Shown one piece after another: positions 25,994 to 34,843 of a DNA stretch of 45,128 bases; the first letter of the stretch is position 1, and each line of letters begins with the position of its first letter. The stretch spans positions 1 to 45,128 of the forward strand of contig JAILQQ010000087.1 of NCBI GenBank assembly GCA_024698885.1. The letters are read 5' to 3'. The notes under the pieces were generated by a model. That model searched no databases. It was not told where the DNA came from and saw only the letters and a program-made list of their open reading frames with translations. The DNA comes from Lachnospiraceae bacterium (GTDB lineage: Bacteria; Bacillota; Clostridia; Lachnospirales; Lachnospiraceae). The translations under genes and the position numbers were made by a program.

Positions 25994-27280
25994 ATGAAAA
26001 CCTATCAGGAAATGTCCCGGGAGGAGCTGACGAGCCTTCGGGACGAATTAAGCGGTGCCTATGAGGCCGTTAAACGAAAAGGTCTGAGTCTGAACATGGC
26101 AAGAGGCAAGCCTTCGCCTTCCCAGCTTGACCTTTCGATGGATATGCTGAACGTACTGAATTCCGGGTCGGCCGTCAATGATGTATCCGGGATCGACTGT
26201 CGGAATTACGGCGAAATGGACGGGATCTATGAGGCCAAAAAACTCCTTGGCGACATGATCGGCGCAGATCCCGAAAACGTTATCGTGTGCGGAAATTCCT
26301 CTCTGTCGATAATGTATGATTCCGTGGCCCGTTCCATGCTGTTCGGCGTGGCGGGTTCAACCCCGTGGTGTAAACTTCCTGCGGTAAAATTCCTCTGCCC
26401 GGTTCCCGGTTATGACAGGCATTTCGCGATCACGGAAAAGCTCGGCATAGAGATGATCAATATTCCGATGAACGAAGACGGGCCGGATATGGCGGCCGTC
26501 AGGGAATATGCGGAGAGCGATGCTGCCGTCAAGGGGATCTGGTGCGTGCCGAAATACTCAAATCCCACCGGCATTACCTACTCCGACGATGTGGTGCGCG
26601 CTTTTGCGGCTTTAAAGCCCGCGGCCGAGGATTTCCGGATCTACTGGGATAACGCCTACGCGGTTCACGATCTCTATGAAGACAGCAGGGATACGCTCTT
26701 AAATATCATGGAAGAATGTAAAAAGGCCGGTCATGAGGATATGGTCTTACAGTTCTGCTCCACGAGCAAGATCACCTTTGCGGGAAGCGGGATCGCCGGG
26801 ATCGCCAGCTCCTCTGCCAATCTGGACTGGTGCCGGAAGGAAATGACGATCCGTACGATCGGCTATGATAAGATGAATCAGTTCCGCCATGCCCTGCATT
26901 TAAAGGATATGGACGGCATCAGAAAACGTATGGCCGAGCATGCTGCGATCATCCGGCCGAAATTCCAGGCGGTTTATGACTGCTTCGACAAGGAATTACA
27001 GGGTCTTGGCATCGGAACCTGGACGAAACCCCGGGGCGGGTATTTTATTTCCTTTGATGCGCTGGACGGCTGCGCGAAGGCGATCGTCGCAAAATGCAAG
27101 GAAGCCGGCATGACCACGACCGGTGCGGGCGCAACCTTCCCTTATAAGAAGGATCCCCGTGACAGAAATATCCGTATCGCGCCTACCTTCCCGTCTCTTG
27201 AGGACGTCAGGGAGGCTGCGGCGCTTTTTGCGCTCTGTGTCAAGCTGTGCAGTGTGGAAAAGCTGTTAAACCAGTCGTAA
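25994..27280 (+). CDS. PLP-dependent aspartate aminotransferase, class Ic type
   Basis: A 428-residue fold-type I aminotransferase that interconverts aspartate and oxaloacetate (subgroup Ic by family knowledge). The N-terminal helical stretch MSREELTSLRDELSGAYEAV and LNMARGKPSPSQLDLS are typical of this subgroup. The PLP lysine is in CSTSKITFAGSG; PKYSNPTGITYSD carries the conserved Asn-Pro, and WDNAYAVHDL the Asp that holds the PLP ring nitrogen. The C-terminus shows FPYKKDPRDRNIRIAPTFPS with the substrate Arg. I chose 25994 as start because GAGGAG precedes it by 7 nt. It is 16 bp upstream of rho and probably co-transcribed. Confidence 0.9.
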   Translation: MKTYQEMSREELTSLRDELSGAYEAVKRKGLSLNMARGKPSPSQLDLSMDMLNVLNSGSAVNDVSGIDCRNYGEMDGIYEAKKLLGDMIGADPENVIVCGNSSLSIMYDSVARSMLFGVAGSTPWCKLPAVKFLCPVPGYDRHFAITEKLGIEMINIPMNEDGPDMAAVREYAESDAAVKGIWCVPKYSNPTGITYSDDVVRAFAALKPAAEDFRIYWDNAYAVHDLYEDSRDTLLNIMEECKKAGHEDMVLQFCSTSKITFAGSGIAGIASSSANLDWCRKEMTIRTIGYDKMNQFRHALHLKDMDGIRKRMAEHAAIIRPKFQAVYDCFDKELQGLGIGTWTKPRGGYFISFDALDGCAKAIVAKCKEAGMTTTGAGATFPYKKDPRDRNIRIAPTFPSLEDVREAAALFALCVKLCSVEKLLNQS

Positions 27281-27296
27281 ACAAAGTGAGGCATGA

Positions 27297-28709
27297 ATGG
27301 AAAGAGAAAAATATGAATCCTTAAGTCTGACTGCGCTCAGAGATATAGCGAAAGCCAGAGGCATCAAAAATGTGACCACGATCAAAAAAAGCGATCTCAT
27401 TGACAGGATGATGGCCTTGGACGCGGAATCCCAAAACAGCTCTGCCGTTGCTAAGCAGCCCGCTTCCGAGCAGGCGGGCAGAGAGGCGGCAAAGAAGTCC
27501 GAAGCTTCCGCATCCGGGACGGAGGAGAGCGGCAAGGAAAGCTCCGCCGGAAGCGACCTCTCCGAAGAAAAGAAGATTCTTGACAGCGGCATCGAGGTCA
27601 GGGGGATCCTGGAGGTCCTGGCGGACGGCTACGGTTTTATCCGCAGCGACAATTATATGCCCGGCGAGGATGATGTCTATGTGGCACCGAGCCAGATCAG
27701 GCGCTTCTCCCTGAAAACCGGGGATATCGTATCTGGCAATATGCGCATCCGCTCAACAAACGATAAATTCGGCGCATTGTTATTCGTTAAATCCATTAAC
27801 GGCATCAAACCGGAAAGCATGCAGAAGCGGGTGAATTTTGAAGATCTTACGCCGATTTTTCCGGACGAGCGGCTGAAGCTTGAAACCATGCGTGGACCCG
27901 TATCGATGCGGATCATGGATCTGATGTGCCCGGTGGGAAAGGGGCAGCGCGGCATGATCGTATCTCCGCCGAAAGCCGGAAAAACGACCCTCTTAAAGGA
28001 TGTGGCGCGCTCCATTACCCGGAACAATCCCGAAATGCATCTGATCATTCTGCTGATCGACGAACGTCCCGAGGAAGTAACGGATATCAAGGAAGCCATA
28101 GAGGGCGAGCATGTGGAGGTCATTTATTCCACCTTTGACGAGCTGCCCGAGCATCATAAGCGCGTATCGGAAATGGTCATCGAGCGTGCCAAAAGACTCG
28201 TGGAATACGGCAAAGACGTGACGATCCTGCTTGACAGCATCACGCGTCTGACCAGGGCCTACAACCTGACAGTTCCGCCCAGCGGCCGTACGCTCTCCGG
28301 CGGACTTGACCCTGCCGCGCTGCATATGCCGAAGCGTTTCTTCGGCGCCGCCCGGAATATGCGCGAAGGCGGAAGTCTGACGATTCTGGCGACAGCGCTC
28401 ATTGACACGGGCAGTAAGATGGATGATGTCGTTTACGAAGAATTCAAGGGAACCGGCAATATGGAAATGGTCCTGGACAGAAAACTGTCCGAGCGCCGGG
28501 TATTCCCGGCCATCGATATCCTGAAATCCGGTACAAGACGCGAAGACCTGCTGCTTGAACCCGGAGAGCTGGAAGCCACCAATATCATCCGGAAAGCCTT
28601 AAACGGTATCAAAGCCGACGAAGTCGTCGAAAGGATCCTCGATATCTTCGCGCATACCAAGAACAACCGGGAATTTGTTGAAATCATTAAGAAGCGGTTC
28701 ATTGCCTGA
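27297..28709 (+). CDS. rho: Transcription termination factor Rho
   Basis: Hexameric RNA-dependent ATPase/helicase (470 residues). The N-terminal Rho_N SAP-like domain (about 1-42, [13 protein letters not shown]) is followed by a disordered Ala/Ser/Glu/Lys insertion (about 45-95), then the cold-shock-like RNA-binding domain ([20 protein letters not shown]) and the RecA-type motor: Walker [10 protein letters not shown], Walker [15 protein letters not shown]-loop and R-loop region [20 protein letters not shown]. The ribosome site is GTGAGG. The 3' gap to DUF4364 carries very large inverted repeats that end in a T-run. Confidence 0.97.
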   Translation: MEREKYESLSLTALRDIAKARGIKNVTTIKKSDLIDRMMALDAESQNSSAVAKQPASEQAGREAAKKSEASASGTEESGKESSAGSDLSEEKKILDSGIEVRGILEVLADGYGFIRSDNYMPGEDDVYVAPSQIRRFSLKTGDIVSGNMRIRSTNDKFGALLFVKSINGIKPESMQKRVNFEDLTPIFPDERLKLETMRGPVSMRIMDLMCPVGKGQRGMIVSPPKAGKTTLLKDVARSITRNNPEMHLIILLIDERPEEVTDIKEAIEGEHVEVIYSTFDELPEHHKRVSEMVIERAKRLVEYGKDVTILLDSITRLTRAYNLTVPPSGRTLSGGLDPAALHMPKRFFGAARNMREGGSLTILATALIDTGSKMDDVVYEEFKGTGNMEMVLDRKLSERRVFPAIDILKSGTRREDLLLEPGELEATNIIRKALNGIKADEVVERILDIFAHTKNNREFVEIIKKRFIA

Positions 28710-28780
28710 GACGGTAATGTCAGGGTCGGCGTGCTGACCGGATCGGCGTAACCGAAGTTCATGCCACAACGCACGATTTA

Positions 28781-28813
28781 CAGCGCACGATTTGCTACGC
28801 AAATCGTGCGCTG
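28781..28813. repeat. Perfect 15-bp hairpin downstream of rho
   Basis: CAGCGCACGATTTGC (28781-28795) pairs with GCAAATCGTGCGCTG (28799-28813) around TAC. The module CGATT-GC...GC-AATCGTGCGC recalls the first hairpin of the repeat at 12-189. Just upstream, GTCGGCGTGCTGACCGGATC (28726-28745) also resembles the third hairpin of that repeat. Confidence 0.9.
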
Positions 28814-28823
28814 TGGAGGGGGC

Positions 28824-29133
28824 GGAGAGGCCGGGAGAGCCGCAGGGCAGAGCCACCCAGACGAGCAGGCGGAAATAGTTCATGTTGTCGAAAGGGGCGG
28901 CGCGATGACGTCTGGGTCAAAAGTGGCATGTGGCGAAGCCACATGCACACTTTGCACAAAAAACCGTCTCTGCAAGCTAGCTTGCGAGAGCGGTTTCTTG
29001 TGCAAAGTGACATGGCACTTGGTGCCATGTCACTTTTGACCCAGACGTCATCGCGCCGTCCCGGCTGCATCTGTATTTCCGCCTGTCCGCCCGGGCGGCT
29101 CCGTCCTGCGGCTCTCCCGGCCTCTCCTTTTTT
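28824..29133. repeat. Very large nested inverted repeat (five-arm structure) between rho and DUF4364
   Basis: Outer arms 28824-28877 and 29074-29127 are complementary at 47 of 54 positions; all seven differences are transitions. Inner arms 28899-28925 and 29031-29057 are perfect over 27 bp. The inner arms enclose three hairpins: GCATGTGGC-GAA-GCCACATGC (28926-28946), a 19-bp stem with one mismatch (28948-29009, capped by GCAAGC-TA-GCTTGC), and ACATGGCAC-TTG-GTGCCATGT (29010-29030). Six T (29128-29133) follow the outer arm on the plus strand, so the whole could act as a rho-gene terminator. Confidence 0.93.
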
Positions 29134-29205
29134 AGATCAAATTACTTCACCTTTGCTTGCCTGCTTCTTCGATAGCTGCGTCAGAAAGCCTCGGCGATGC
29201 CCGCG

Positions 29206-29733
29206 TTATTCCTCTAGCAGCTTCTGCATGAGCCATTTATAAATATCCTGACAGTTTTTGTCCCAGTTGTCGCAGACTGTCTTGGCCGGCCCTTCCGCCG
29301 GCAGCGAGATCCTGACTGTAAGCAGCTCACTGTTATTCTCCCGGATCGTCATCTCTGCCAGGTAATCGCCTGCCGTCGTCCGGTCATAACCTGACCGTAT
29401 CGACATCTCATTTTTTATCTCATATTCCTTCTCTATGAGAAAATCCGTTATTTCCTTTTTAATGCCCGAAGACAGCCGCTCCGGAAACATGTTCAGGATT
29501 TCCCGGCCATCGTCCGTGATCTCGATATTTGACTTGTTCCGTTTTGTCTCCGAGCGGATAAAGCCGTTTTCGATCAGCTCATTGAGGATCACGTTTACAT
29601 GCAGATAGTCGGTATACCTTCCGAGCATGAATTCATAGATCTTAGCCCTTGTCACAGACTGTCCCGCCCTGTTCAGCATGAACAGGATCATGAGCTTATA
29701 CAGCGTATCCAGTTCCTGAATTGATTCTTCCAT
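29206..29733 (-). CDS. DUF4364 family protein (winged-helix-like)
   Basis: A 176-residue cytoplasmic protein of a family common in Clostridia with unknown role. The N-terminal half looks like a winged helix (TLYKLMILFMLNRAGQSV, then AKIYEFMLGRYTDYLHVNVILNELIENGFI and a strand pair SNIEITDDG), suggesting DNA binding. The C-terminal half resembles a small beta domain (LAEMTIRENNSELLTVRISLP). Start is uncertain: ATG at 29733 or GTG at 29739, neither with a ribosome site, while TATACT lies immediately upstream. It begins 39 bp after the P-type ATPase stops. Confidence 0.85.
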   Translation of the reverse strand: MEESIQELDTLYKLMILFMLNRAGQSVTRAKIYEFMLGRYTDYLHVNVILNELIENGFIRSETKRNKSNIEITDDGREILNMFPERLSSGIKKEITDFLIEKEYEIKNEMSIRSGYDRTTAGDYLAEMTIRENNSELLTVRISLPAEGPAKTVCDNWDKNCQDIYKWLMQKLLEE

Positions 29734-29772
29734 AAGCACAGTATATCATATCCAGGCTGTAACCGCGACCCG

Positions 29773-31743
29773 TTATTTCATCGCCCGCATCGCATTTAAG
29801 ATCGCGATCATCGCTACGCCCACATCCGCAAAGACGGCTCCCCACATATTCGCGATGCCAAACGCCGCTAAGATCAGGATCAGCAGCTTGACGCCGATGG
29901 CAAAGATGATATTCTCCCTGACAATGCGCAGGGTCTTCCGGGCGATCCTGGCAGCCGTCAGCAGCTTTGCGGGCTCGTCCGTCATGAGGACGATATCGGC
30001 TGCTTCAATGGCGGCATCCGAACCTACACCGCCCATCGCAACACCGATGTCCGCTCTCGCCAGGACCGGTGCGTCATTGATCCCATCCCCCATAAAAACA
30101 AGCGTCCGCTCCGGTGCTTCTTCCTTTATAAGCTTTTCTACGATATCTACCTTGTCACCGGGCAGCAGCTCCGCATAGACCGTATCGATACCAAGCTTCT
30201 TTGCTACCGCATCCGCGATCTCCTGATGATCGCCTGTCAGCATGACCGATCGGATCTGTTCCGCCTTCAGCCCCGCTATGCATGCTTCCGCATCCGTTTT
30301 GATCTCGTCGGCGATAAGAATAACGCCCGCTTTTATATTGTCCACTGCCAGATAGACCGCCGTTCCCTGCGAGAAGTCGTTATTATCCTCAACCAACTCC
30401 TCTTCCATCGGAATCCCGCTTTCCCGAAGGAATCTCTCATTGCCGCATACGATACGCATGTTATTAATAACGCATGATACTCCCTTTCCGGCCGTTTCCC
30501 GGATATCGGATACCGTTATGTTTGGATTCCCCTCCTGAAACACTCCTCTCTCCTTGGCTGTCTTGATGATCGAGGAAGCAATGGGATGCGTGGAATAGCT
30601 CTCCGCGTATGCAGCGAGGCAGAGCAGCTCGTCTTCGTCCTGCGCGTCATCAGAATGCCCCGTCTGTTTTTTGGGCAGGATCGTCTCCTCTTCCCTGCGC
30701 AAAGACAGAAAGGCTTTTGTCGGCAGGATCTTTGAAACCTCAAAAACACCCTTTGTTAACGTGCCGGTTTTATCAAATACCACCGTATCCGCTCCCGCAA
30801 GGGCCTCCAGATAATTGCTGCCCTTGATCAGTATCCCCTTTGAGGAAGCGCCGCCGATCCCGCCAAAGAAGGAAAGCGGCACCGAAATGACCAGCGCGCA
30901 GGGGCATGAGATCACGAGAAACGAAAGTGCGCGGTAGATCCAGACCGAAGGCTCTCCTGTGATCAGGGAGGGGATCAGTGCTAAAAGCACCGCCGTTATC
31001 ACCACAATGGGCGTATAGTATCGGGCAAAACGCGTGATAAAGGCTTCTGACTGAGCCTTCCTCTGCGCTGCGTTCTCCACAAGATCCAATATCCGTGCCA
31101 CCGTGGAGTCTGCATAGGCCCTGGTGACCCTGGCCTCTAAAACCCCGTTTTTATTGATACATCCGCTGATCAGCGGTTCTCCCTCACAAACAGCGCGCGG
31201 CACCGGTTCACCGGTCACGGCCATTGTATCAACATAAGAGTTTCCGTTTGTCACTACAGCATCTAACGGGATGCGCTCCCCCGGCTTTATCACGATGATC
31301 TCGTCGACATTCACTTCCTCCGGCGATACCGTAAGGATTTCCTGTCCCCGTCTGACATTCGCCTGATCCGGCCGGATATCCATCAGGGCCGCGATCGATC
31401 GGCGGGAATGATTGACGGCATAATCCTGGAAGAACTCCCCGATCTCGTAGAAGAGCATGACCCCCACCGCTTCACTCATTTCGCTGATCAGAAACGCGCC
31501 TAACGATGCCACCACCATCAGAAAGTTCTCATCCATGACCTGGCCGCGCACGATATTCCGTCCGGCCTTGCGGATAACGTCATGGCCGGCCACCAGATAA
31601 GCGATCAGAAACATAATGACCAGTCCGTTCTGATCCTTTATCAGGGAAAGCTTTTGCGCTGCGAGCGCCAGCACAAACAGAAAGGCGCCCAGACCGATTC
31701 TGTACAGGCGCCTTTTCATTTTTTTACTTAATTTCGTTTTCAT
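29773..31743 (-). CDS. P1B-type heavy-metal ATPase (Zn2+/Cd2+/Pb2+ exporter type)
   Basis: Integral membrane pump (656 residues) that exports soft divalent metals using ATP. The transmembrane metal site is CPC (C280-P-C282), the phosphorylated Asp is D324 in DKTGTLT, the P1B His-Pro is H386-P387, and the hinge is GDGINDAP. The last helix contains DVGVAMIAILNAMR, whose Asp is characteristic of the Zn/Cd/Pb subgroup rather than copper. The usual N-terminal HMA domain is absent; instead a separate HMA protein is encoded just upstream with a 4-bp overlap (ATGA). An acidic insertion with GHSDDAQDEDE lies before the HP motif and may sense metal. Confidence 0.95.
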   Translation of the reverse strand: MKTKLSKKMKRRLYRIGLGAFLFVLALAAQKLSLIKDQNGLVIMFLIAYLVAGHDVIRKAGRNIVRGQVMDENFLMVVASLGAFLISEMSEAVGVMLFYEIGEFFQDYAVNHSRRSIAALMDIRPDQANVRRGQEILTVSPEEVNVDEIIVIKPGERIPLDAVVTNGNSYVDTMAVTGEPVPRAVCEGEPLISGCINKNGVLEARVTRAYADSTVARILDLVENAAQRKAQSEAFITRFARYYTPIVVITAVLLALIPSLITGEPSVWIYRALSFLVISCPCALVISVPLSFFGGIGGASSKGILIKGSNYLEALAGADTVVFDKTGTLTKGVFEVSKILPTKAFLSLRREEETILPKKQTGHSDDAQDEDELLCLAAYAESYSTHPIASSIIKTAKERGVFQEGNPNITVSDIRETAGKGVSCVINNMRIVCGNERFLRESGIPMEEELVEDNNDFSQGTAVYLAVDNIKAGVILIADEIKTDAEACIAGLKAEQIRSVMLTGDHQEIADAVAKKLGIDTVYAELLPGDKVDIVEKLIKEEAPERTLVFMGDGINDAPVLARADIGVAMGGVGSDAAIEAADIVLMTDEPAKLLTAARIARKTLRIVRENIIFAIGVKLLILILAAFGIANMWGAVFADVGVAMIAILNAMRAMK

Positions 31744-31961
31744 GCCGGTAAGACCTCAACCTCCGGATCCACCTTTCCTATGACCTTTTTTACTTCTTTG
31801 AGGATCCGCTCATAATCCTGCTCCTCTGCCTCTAACACCATTTTCTTTGTCATGAAGGCGATGCTGCAGTCCTTTACACCCTCGATCTTCCTGATCCCCT
31901 CCTGCATTTTAGCGGCGCAGTTCGCGCAATCCAGTTCTTCCAAAACAAAATTCTTCTTCAT
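31740..31961 (-). CDS. Stand-alone HMA heavy-metal-binding protein
   Basis: A 73-residue ferredoxin-like metal chaperone domain with the motif DCANC (C12, C15). It probably supplies metal to, or regulates, the adjacent ATPase, and in effect is that pump's missing N-terminal domain as a separate protein. The acidic residue next to the first Cys (D11) is typical of Zn/Cd-type HMAs. The start at 31961 follows AAGGAGGG. It overlaps the ATPase start by 4 bp. Confidence 0.93.
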   Translation of the reverse strand: MKKNFVLEELDCANCAAKMQEGIRKIEGVKDCSIAFMTKKMVLEAEEQDYERILKEVKKVIGKVDPEVEVLPA

Positions 31962-31980
31962 TTTCTTTCCCTCCTTTTTT

Positions 31981-32385
31981 TTATTCTTCGATATGTTCAA
32001 GCCCCTGGCTTATGATACTGATAATATGATCATCGGAAAGCATATAGTATACCGTCTTTCCCTCCCGTCTGCTGCGGACAAGCTGCGCCTGTTTCAGGAT
32101 CCTCAGCTGATGGGAGATGGCCGACTGCGTCATGGACAGCGCTTCGGCTATATCGCAGACACACATTTCCCCGAAAAGCAGTGCGCATAATATCCGGATA
32201 CGGGTACAATCGCCGAATACCTTGAAAAAATCCGCCAGATCAAATAGTTCTTCCTCCGGCGGGATCTCGTTATTCAGCTTTTTTACTAACGCCTGATGCT
32301 CTTTGAGTCTGGAATGATCCTCGCTGCAGCACAGCTCATTTTTATCCGAAAGCCCTTTTACCGGGATCATTATCTCTTCTTTCAT
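31981..32385 (-). CDS. ArsR/SmtB family metal-responsive repressor (CadC-like)
   Basis: A 134-residue winged-helix repressor. The metal site motif is EMCVCD (C75, C77) in the alpha-3 region, with an N-terminal Cys pair (C19, C20) that in CadC completes a Cd/Pb/Zn site. The recognition helix is in MTQSAISHQLRILK. It leads the operon with the HMA protein and ATPase and its own promoter carries an inverted-repeat operator, so autoregulation released by metal is expected. The start at 32385 is most likely; an ATG at 32370 with GAAGAG upstream is an alternative. Confidence 0.93.
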   Translation of the reverse strand: MKEEIMIPVKGLSDKNELCCSEDHSRLKEHQALVKKLNNEIPPEEELFDLADFFKVFGDCTRIRILCALLFGEMCVCDIAEALSMTQSAISHQLRILKQAQLVRSRREGKTVYYMLSDDHIISIISQGLEHIEE

Positions 32386-32417
32386 CTTTATGTACCTGTT
32401 TATGTATTCACTTCATC

Positions 32418-32475
32418 ATATGAACAATCGTTCATTTGTTAGCTATACTATACCCCTGTCCCGAACTCCTGTCAA
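32418..32475 (-). promoter_or_regulatory. Metal-operon promoter with ArsR operator
   Basis: Minus strand: perfect TTGACA (32470-32475), 17 bp, TATAGT (32447-32452). Just downstream, over the transcription start, lies the inverted repeat ATGAAC-N4-GTTCAT (32420-32435) in AT-rich flanks, which matches ArsR/CadC-type operators. Confidence 0.88.
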
Positions 32476-32488
32476 GAATATTTTTTAT

Positions 32489-33865
32489 TTATTTCCGCAA
32501 GCCCTTCGGATAATGATTTTTCATCATGCCCTGCACGCTCTTGCCGAAACCAAGGGAGAAACCGTCGACCGTGATCAGCGTCCATCCGTTTTCCCCTTCG
32601 CAGGGAAAGGTAAGTCCCTTACGGTAATCATACGCTTTTTTAAGGGAAAGCGTCATATGCCGCTTCACATCGTCCGGTCTTAAAGAAAGCGCCAGAGCAT
32701 GAGCCGGTTCAAACCTGTTTTTGAGACTCTTTCCCAGCATAAGTCCCGGGCGCAGGACGCGAAGACCGTTAAGCGCCGGCGTGTCCTTTGGTGCCAGATA
32801 AAGGGCGTCACCGAATCTGATCAGCATTCTTCCGTTCAGAGAATCCTCCGTCAGGAACAGATCTGCCGACGGGCTCAGCGTTTCCTCCTGAAACCTCATA
32901 AGATCATCGCAGTCAGAAAGCCGCAGCGAAACGGACCGTTTCCCGGGGAAGCCGGGTTTTTCCAAAACGGATACGCCTGCCTTCCGTTTCTCAAAACATG
33001 CGGCAAAATGACCCTCTCCCCTGATCTGATGCGGATACAGCCTCTGCTCTTTCGTCAGAAGGTAATCGGGATGCGTCTGTAGAAAATATGCCACGACCTC
33101 CTCATTTTCCTGCCTCGAGAAGGTACAGGTCGAGTAAACCAGAATCCCGCCGGGTTTCAGCATCTGATCCGCCCGGTTTAACAGTTCCTTCTGGCGGGCC
33201 GCACAAAAGCTTACGTTTTCCGTACTCCACTGTGTGACTGCTTCCGGGTTTTTTCGAAACATCCCTTCTCCCGAGCAGGGCGCATCCACCAGGATCCGGT
33301 CAAAAGAGCAGGGGAAACGCTCCGCCAGTCTGTCCGGCTTCTCCTGACATACACAAGCGTTCCGAACACCCATCCGTTCCATGTTTTCCGATAAAACAGC
33401 GGCTCTTCCCGGATGGATCTCATTGCTGATCAGAATCCCCTTCCCTTTCATGCGTGCGGCGATCTGAAAGCTTTTCCCCCCCGGCGCCGCGCATAGATCC
33501 AGAACGCTTTGCCCGCTGTCATCAACCGCGAGGAGCCCGACCGGCAGCATGGCGCTCGGTTCCTGAATATAGTAAAGCCCGGCATCATGATAAGGAAGCC
33601 TCCCCGGCTCATCCGATTCCGCATAATAGAAACCGCCTTCTTCCCATGTCACCGTTTCCAGCGAAAAATGCGCGTTCTCCTGTGACCGGGCAGCTTTGTC
33701 TTCCTTCCGGCCGAAAAAAGACAAAAAGAAGTCCGTATCACATTTCAGCGTATTGACCCGCAGTGCGTGATACGAACTCTGTTCATAACTGTTCAGAAAA
33801 GCTTCGTAATCTCCGGGAAGCTCTTCCTTCATGCGATTTATAAATTCTTCCGGCAGCTTTATCAT
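32489..33865 (-). CDS. RsmF/NOL1-type rRNA cytosine-C5 methyltransferase
   Basis: A 458-residue S-adenosylmethionine-dependent RNA m5C methyltransferase. AdoMet motif I is VLDLCAAPGGKS; the two catalytic cysteines are C197 in DAPCSGEGMF and C247 in YSTCTFS. A long C-terminal extension (about 290-458) resembles the RsmF PUA-like region and the additional RNA-binding tail seen in Firmicutes homologues. The target base in 16S or 23S rRNA cannot be told from sequence. The ribosome site is weak (TAGGAT). The stop codon lies only 14 bp from the -35 box of the metal operon. Confidence 0.93.
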   Translation of the reverse strand: MIKLPEEFINRMKEELPGDYEAFLNSYEQSSYHALRVNTLKCDTDFFLSFFGRKEDKAARSQENAHFSLETVTWEEGGFYYAESDEPGRLPYHDAGLYYIQEPSAMLPVGLLAVDDSGQSVLDLCAAPGGKSFQIAARMKGKGILISNEIHPGRAAVLSENMERMGVRNACVCQEKPDRLAERFPCSFDRILVDAPCSGEGMFRKNPEAVTQWSTENVSFCAARQKELLNRADQMLKPGGILVYSTCTFSRQENEEVVAYFLQTHPDYLLTKEQRLYPHQIRGEGHFAACFEKRKAGVSVLEKPGFPGKRSVSLRLSDCDDLMRFQEETLSPSADLFLTEDSLNGRMLIRFGDALYLAPKDTPALNGLRVLRPGLMLGKSLKNRFEPAHALALSLRPDDVKRHMTLSLKKAYDYRKGLTFPCEGENGWTLITVDGFSLGFGKSVQGMMKNHYPKGLRK

Positions 33866-33914
33866 CTGTATATCCTAAGGAGCTGTATGGTTCCCGCCAG
33901 AGAAGCGCGTCTTC

Positions 33915-34814
33915 CTATCCCCAGATCAGATGGTACCATCTTTCCAGTTCCTCTTCGGTTAAAAAGCCGGCACTCGTCCCCATATGGCCGATCTTATAGG
34001 AAGCAAATAACAGCGCGTTCTTGATCGCCCTGACCGCATCCCCGGTTCCCACATAATAATGCAGGAAGCAGGAAAACAGCGAATTACCGGCACCCGCCGT
34101 ATTCACGATCTCCGTCGTCTTCACCGGCTTATAATGGGCAAGCAGATCATCCCCCCGGGAGAAGATCGTCAGTCCCTTCGCGCCCTGCCCCAGAATGATC
34201 GTTCCGGCCGGGAAGCTGTCCGCCAGCTTTCGTACGAATTCATCCGGTTCCGTCACAATATTGTCATCGCTCAGATAAATGATATCCGCAAGCTCCATCA
34301 GTTCCCGGTTATATTCAAGCTTCTCCTCGGTAAAGCCGCGGAAATTCACAGCAACGGTCTTACCCATCTTCTTGGCGGCCCGGGCAAGCGGCTTGCAGAA
34401 ATTTGCGTTCGCCAGAACCACACAGTCCACATCCCCGATATTCTTTTTAAAGGGTTCCAACGGAAATACAATGTCCCTGACGTTCTTGATATCCTCATAG
34501 ATCTGCTGCTGTCTTTCGGAATCATAAAGGATCACGGCAGACGGCGTAGCCTCTAACGCCGGATAAACATAATCGGCCCCGCTGACCAGCTTGTCCTTCA
34601 CGACAATATCCGTATTGTCACTGCCCGTTACCGTAAAAAAACGGACATCATTGCCAAGTGCTCTGAGTGCCAGACACTCATTATAGGCATCGCCTCCCAC
34701 ATTGGTAAAGATCGTATTCGGTTTCGTGATCACCGGACTGTATTCGATTGGGATCTTCTCCACCTTAACGATCGTCTCAACCTGAATAATACCCGCAACC
34801 GCAAATTTCTTCAT
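33915..34814 (-). CDS. PfkB/ribokinase-family protein lacking the catalytic Asp
   Basis: A 299-residue protein with the ribokinase fold. The N-terminal signature VGGDAYNECLALRALG (39-54) and a sugar-binding lid are present. The second signature, normally DTxGAGD, reads NTAGAGN (238-244): the last Asp, the catalytic base that deprotonates the substrate hydroxyl, is N244, and the first Asp, which helps hold the monovalent cation, is N238. The GAG anion hole remains. It may be a pseudokinase that binds a sugar or nucleotide, or a diverged enzyme. It lies 29 bp after the TetR-like gene and 49 bp before the rRNA methyltransferase. Confidence 0.85.
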   Translation of the reverse strand: MKKFAVAGIIQVETIVKVEKIPIEYSPVITKPNTIFTNVGGDAYNECLALRALGNDVRFFTVTGSDNTDIVVKDKLVSGADYVYPALEATPSAVILYDSERQQQIYEDIKNVRDIVFPLEPFKKNIGDVDCVVLANANFCKPLARAAKKMGKTVAVNFRGFTEEKLEYNRELMELADIIYLSDDNIVTEPDEFVRKLADSFPAGTIILGQGAKGLTIFSRGDDLLAHYKPVKTTEIVNTAGAGNSLFSCFLHYYVGTGDAVRAIKNALLFASYKIGHMGTSAGFLTEEELERWYHLIWG

Positions 34815-34843
34815 GAGAGGTTCTCCTTTCCTGTCCTGTTTTC

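Noticed and set aside
28761-29242. Several short open frames on both strands in the rho-DUF4364 gap
   Set aside because: They are produced by the large inverted repeat (the same peptides appear on both strands) and are not genes.
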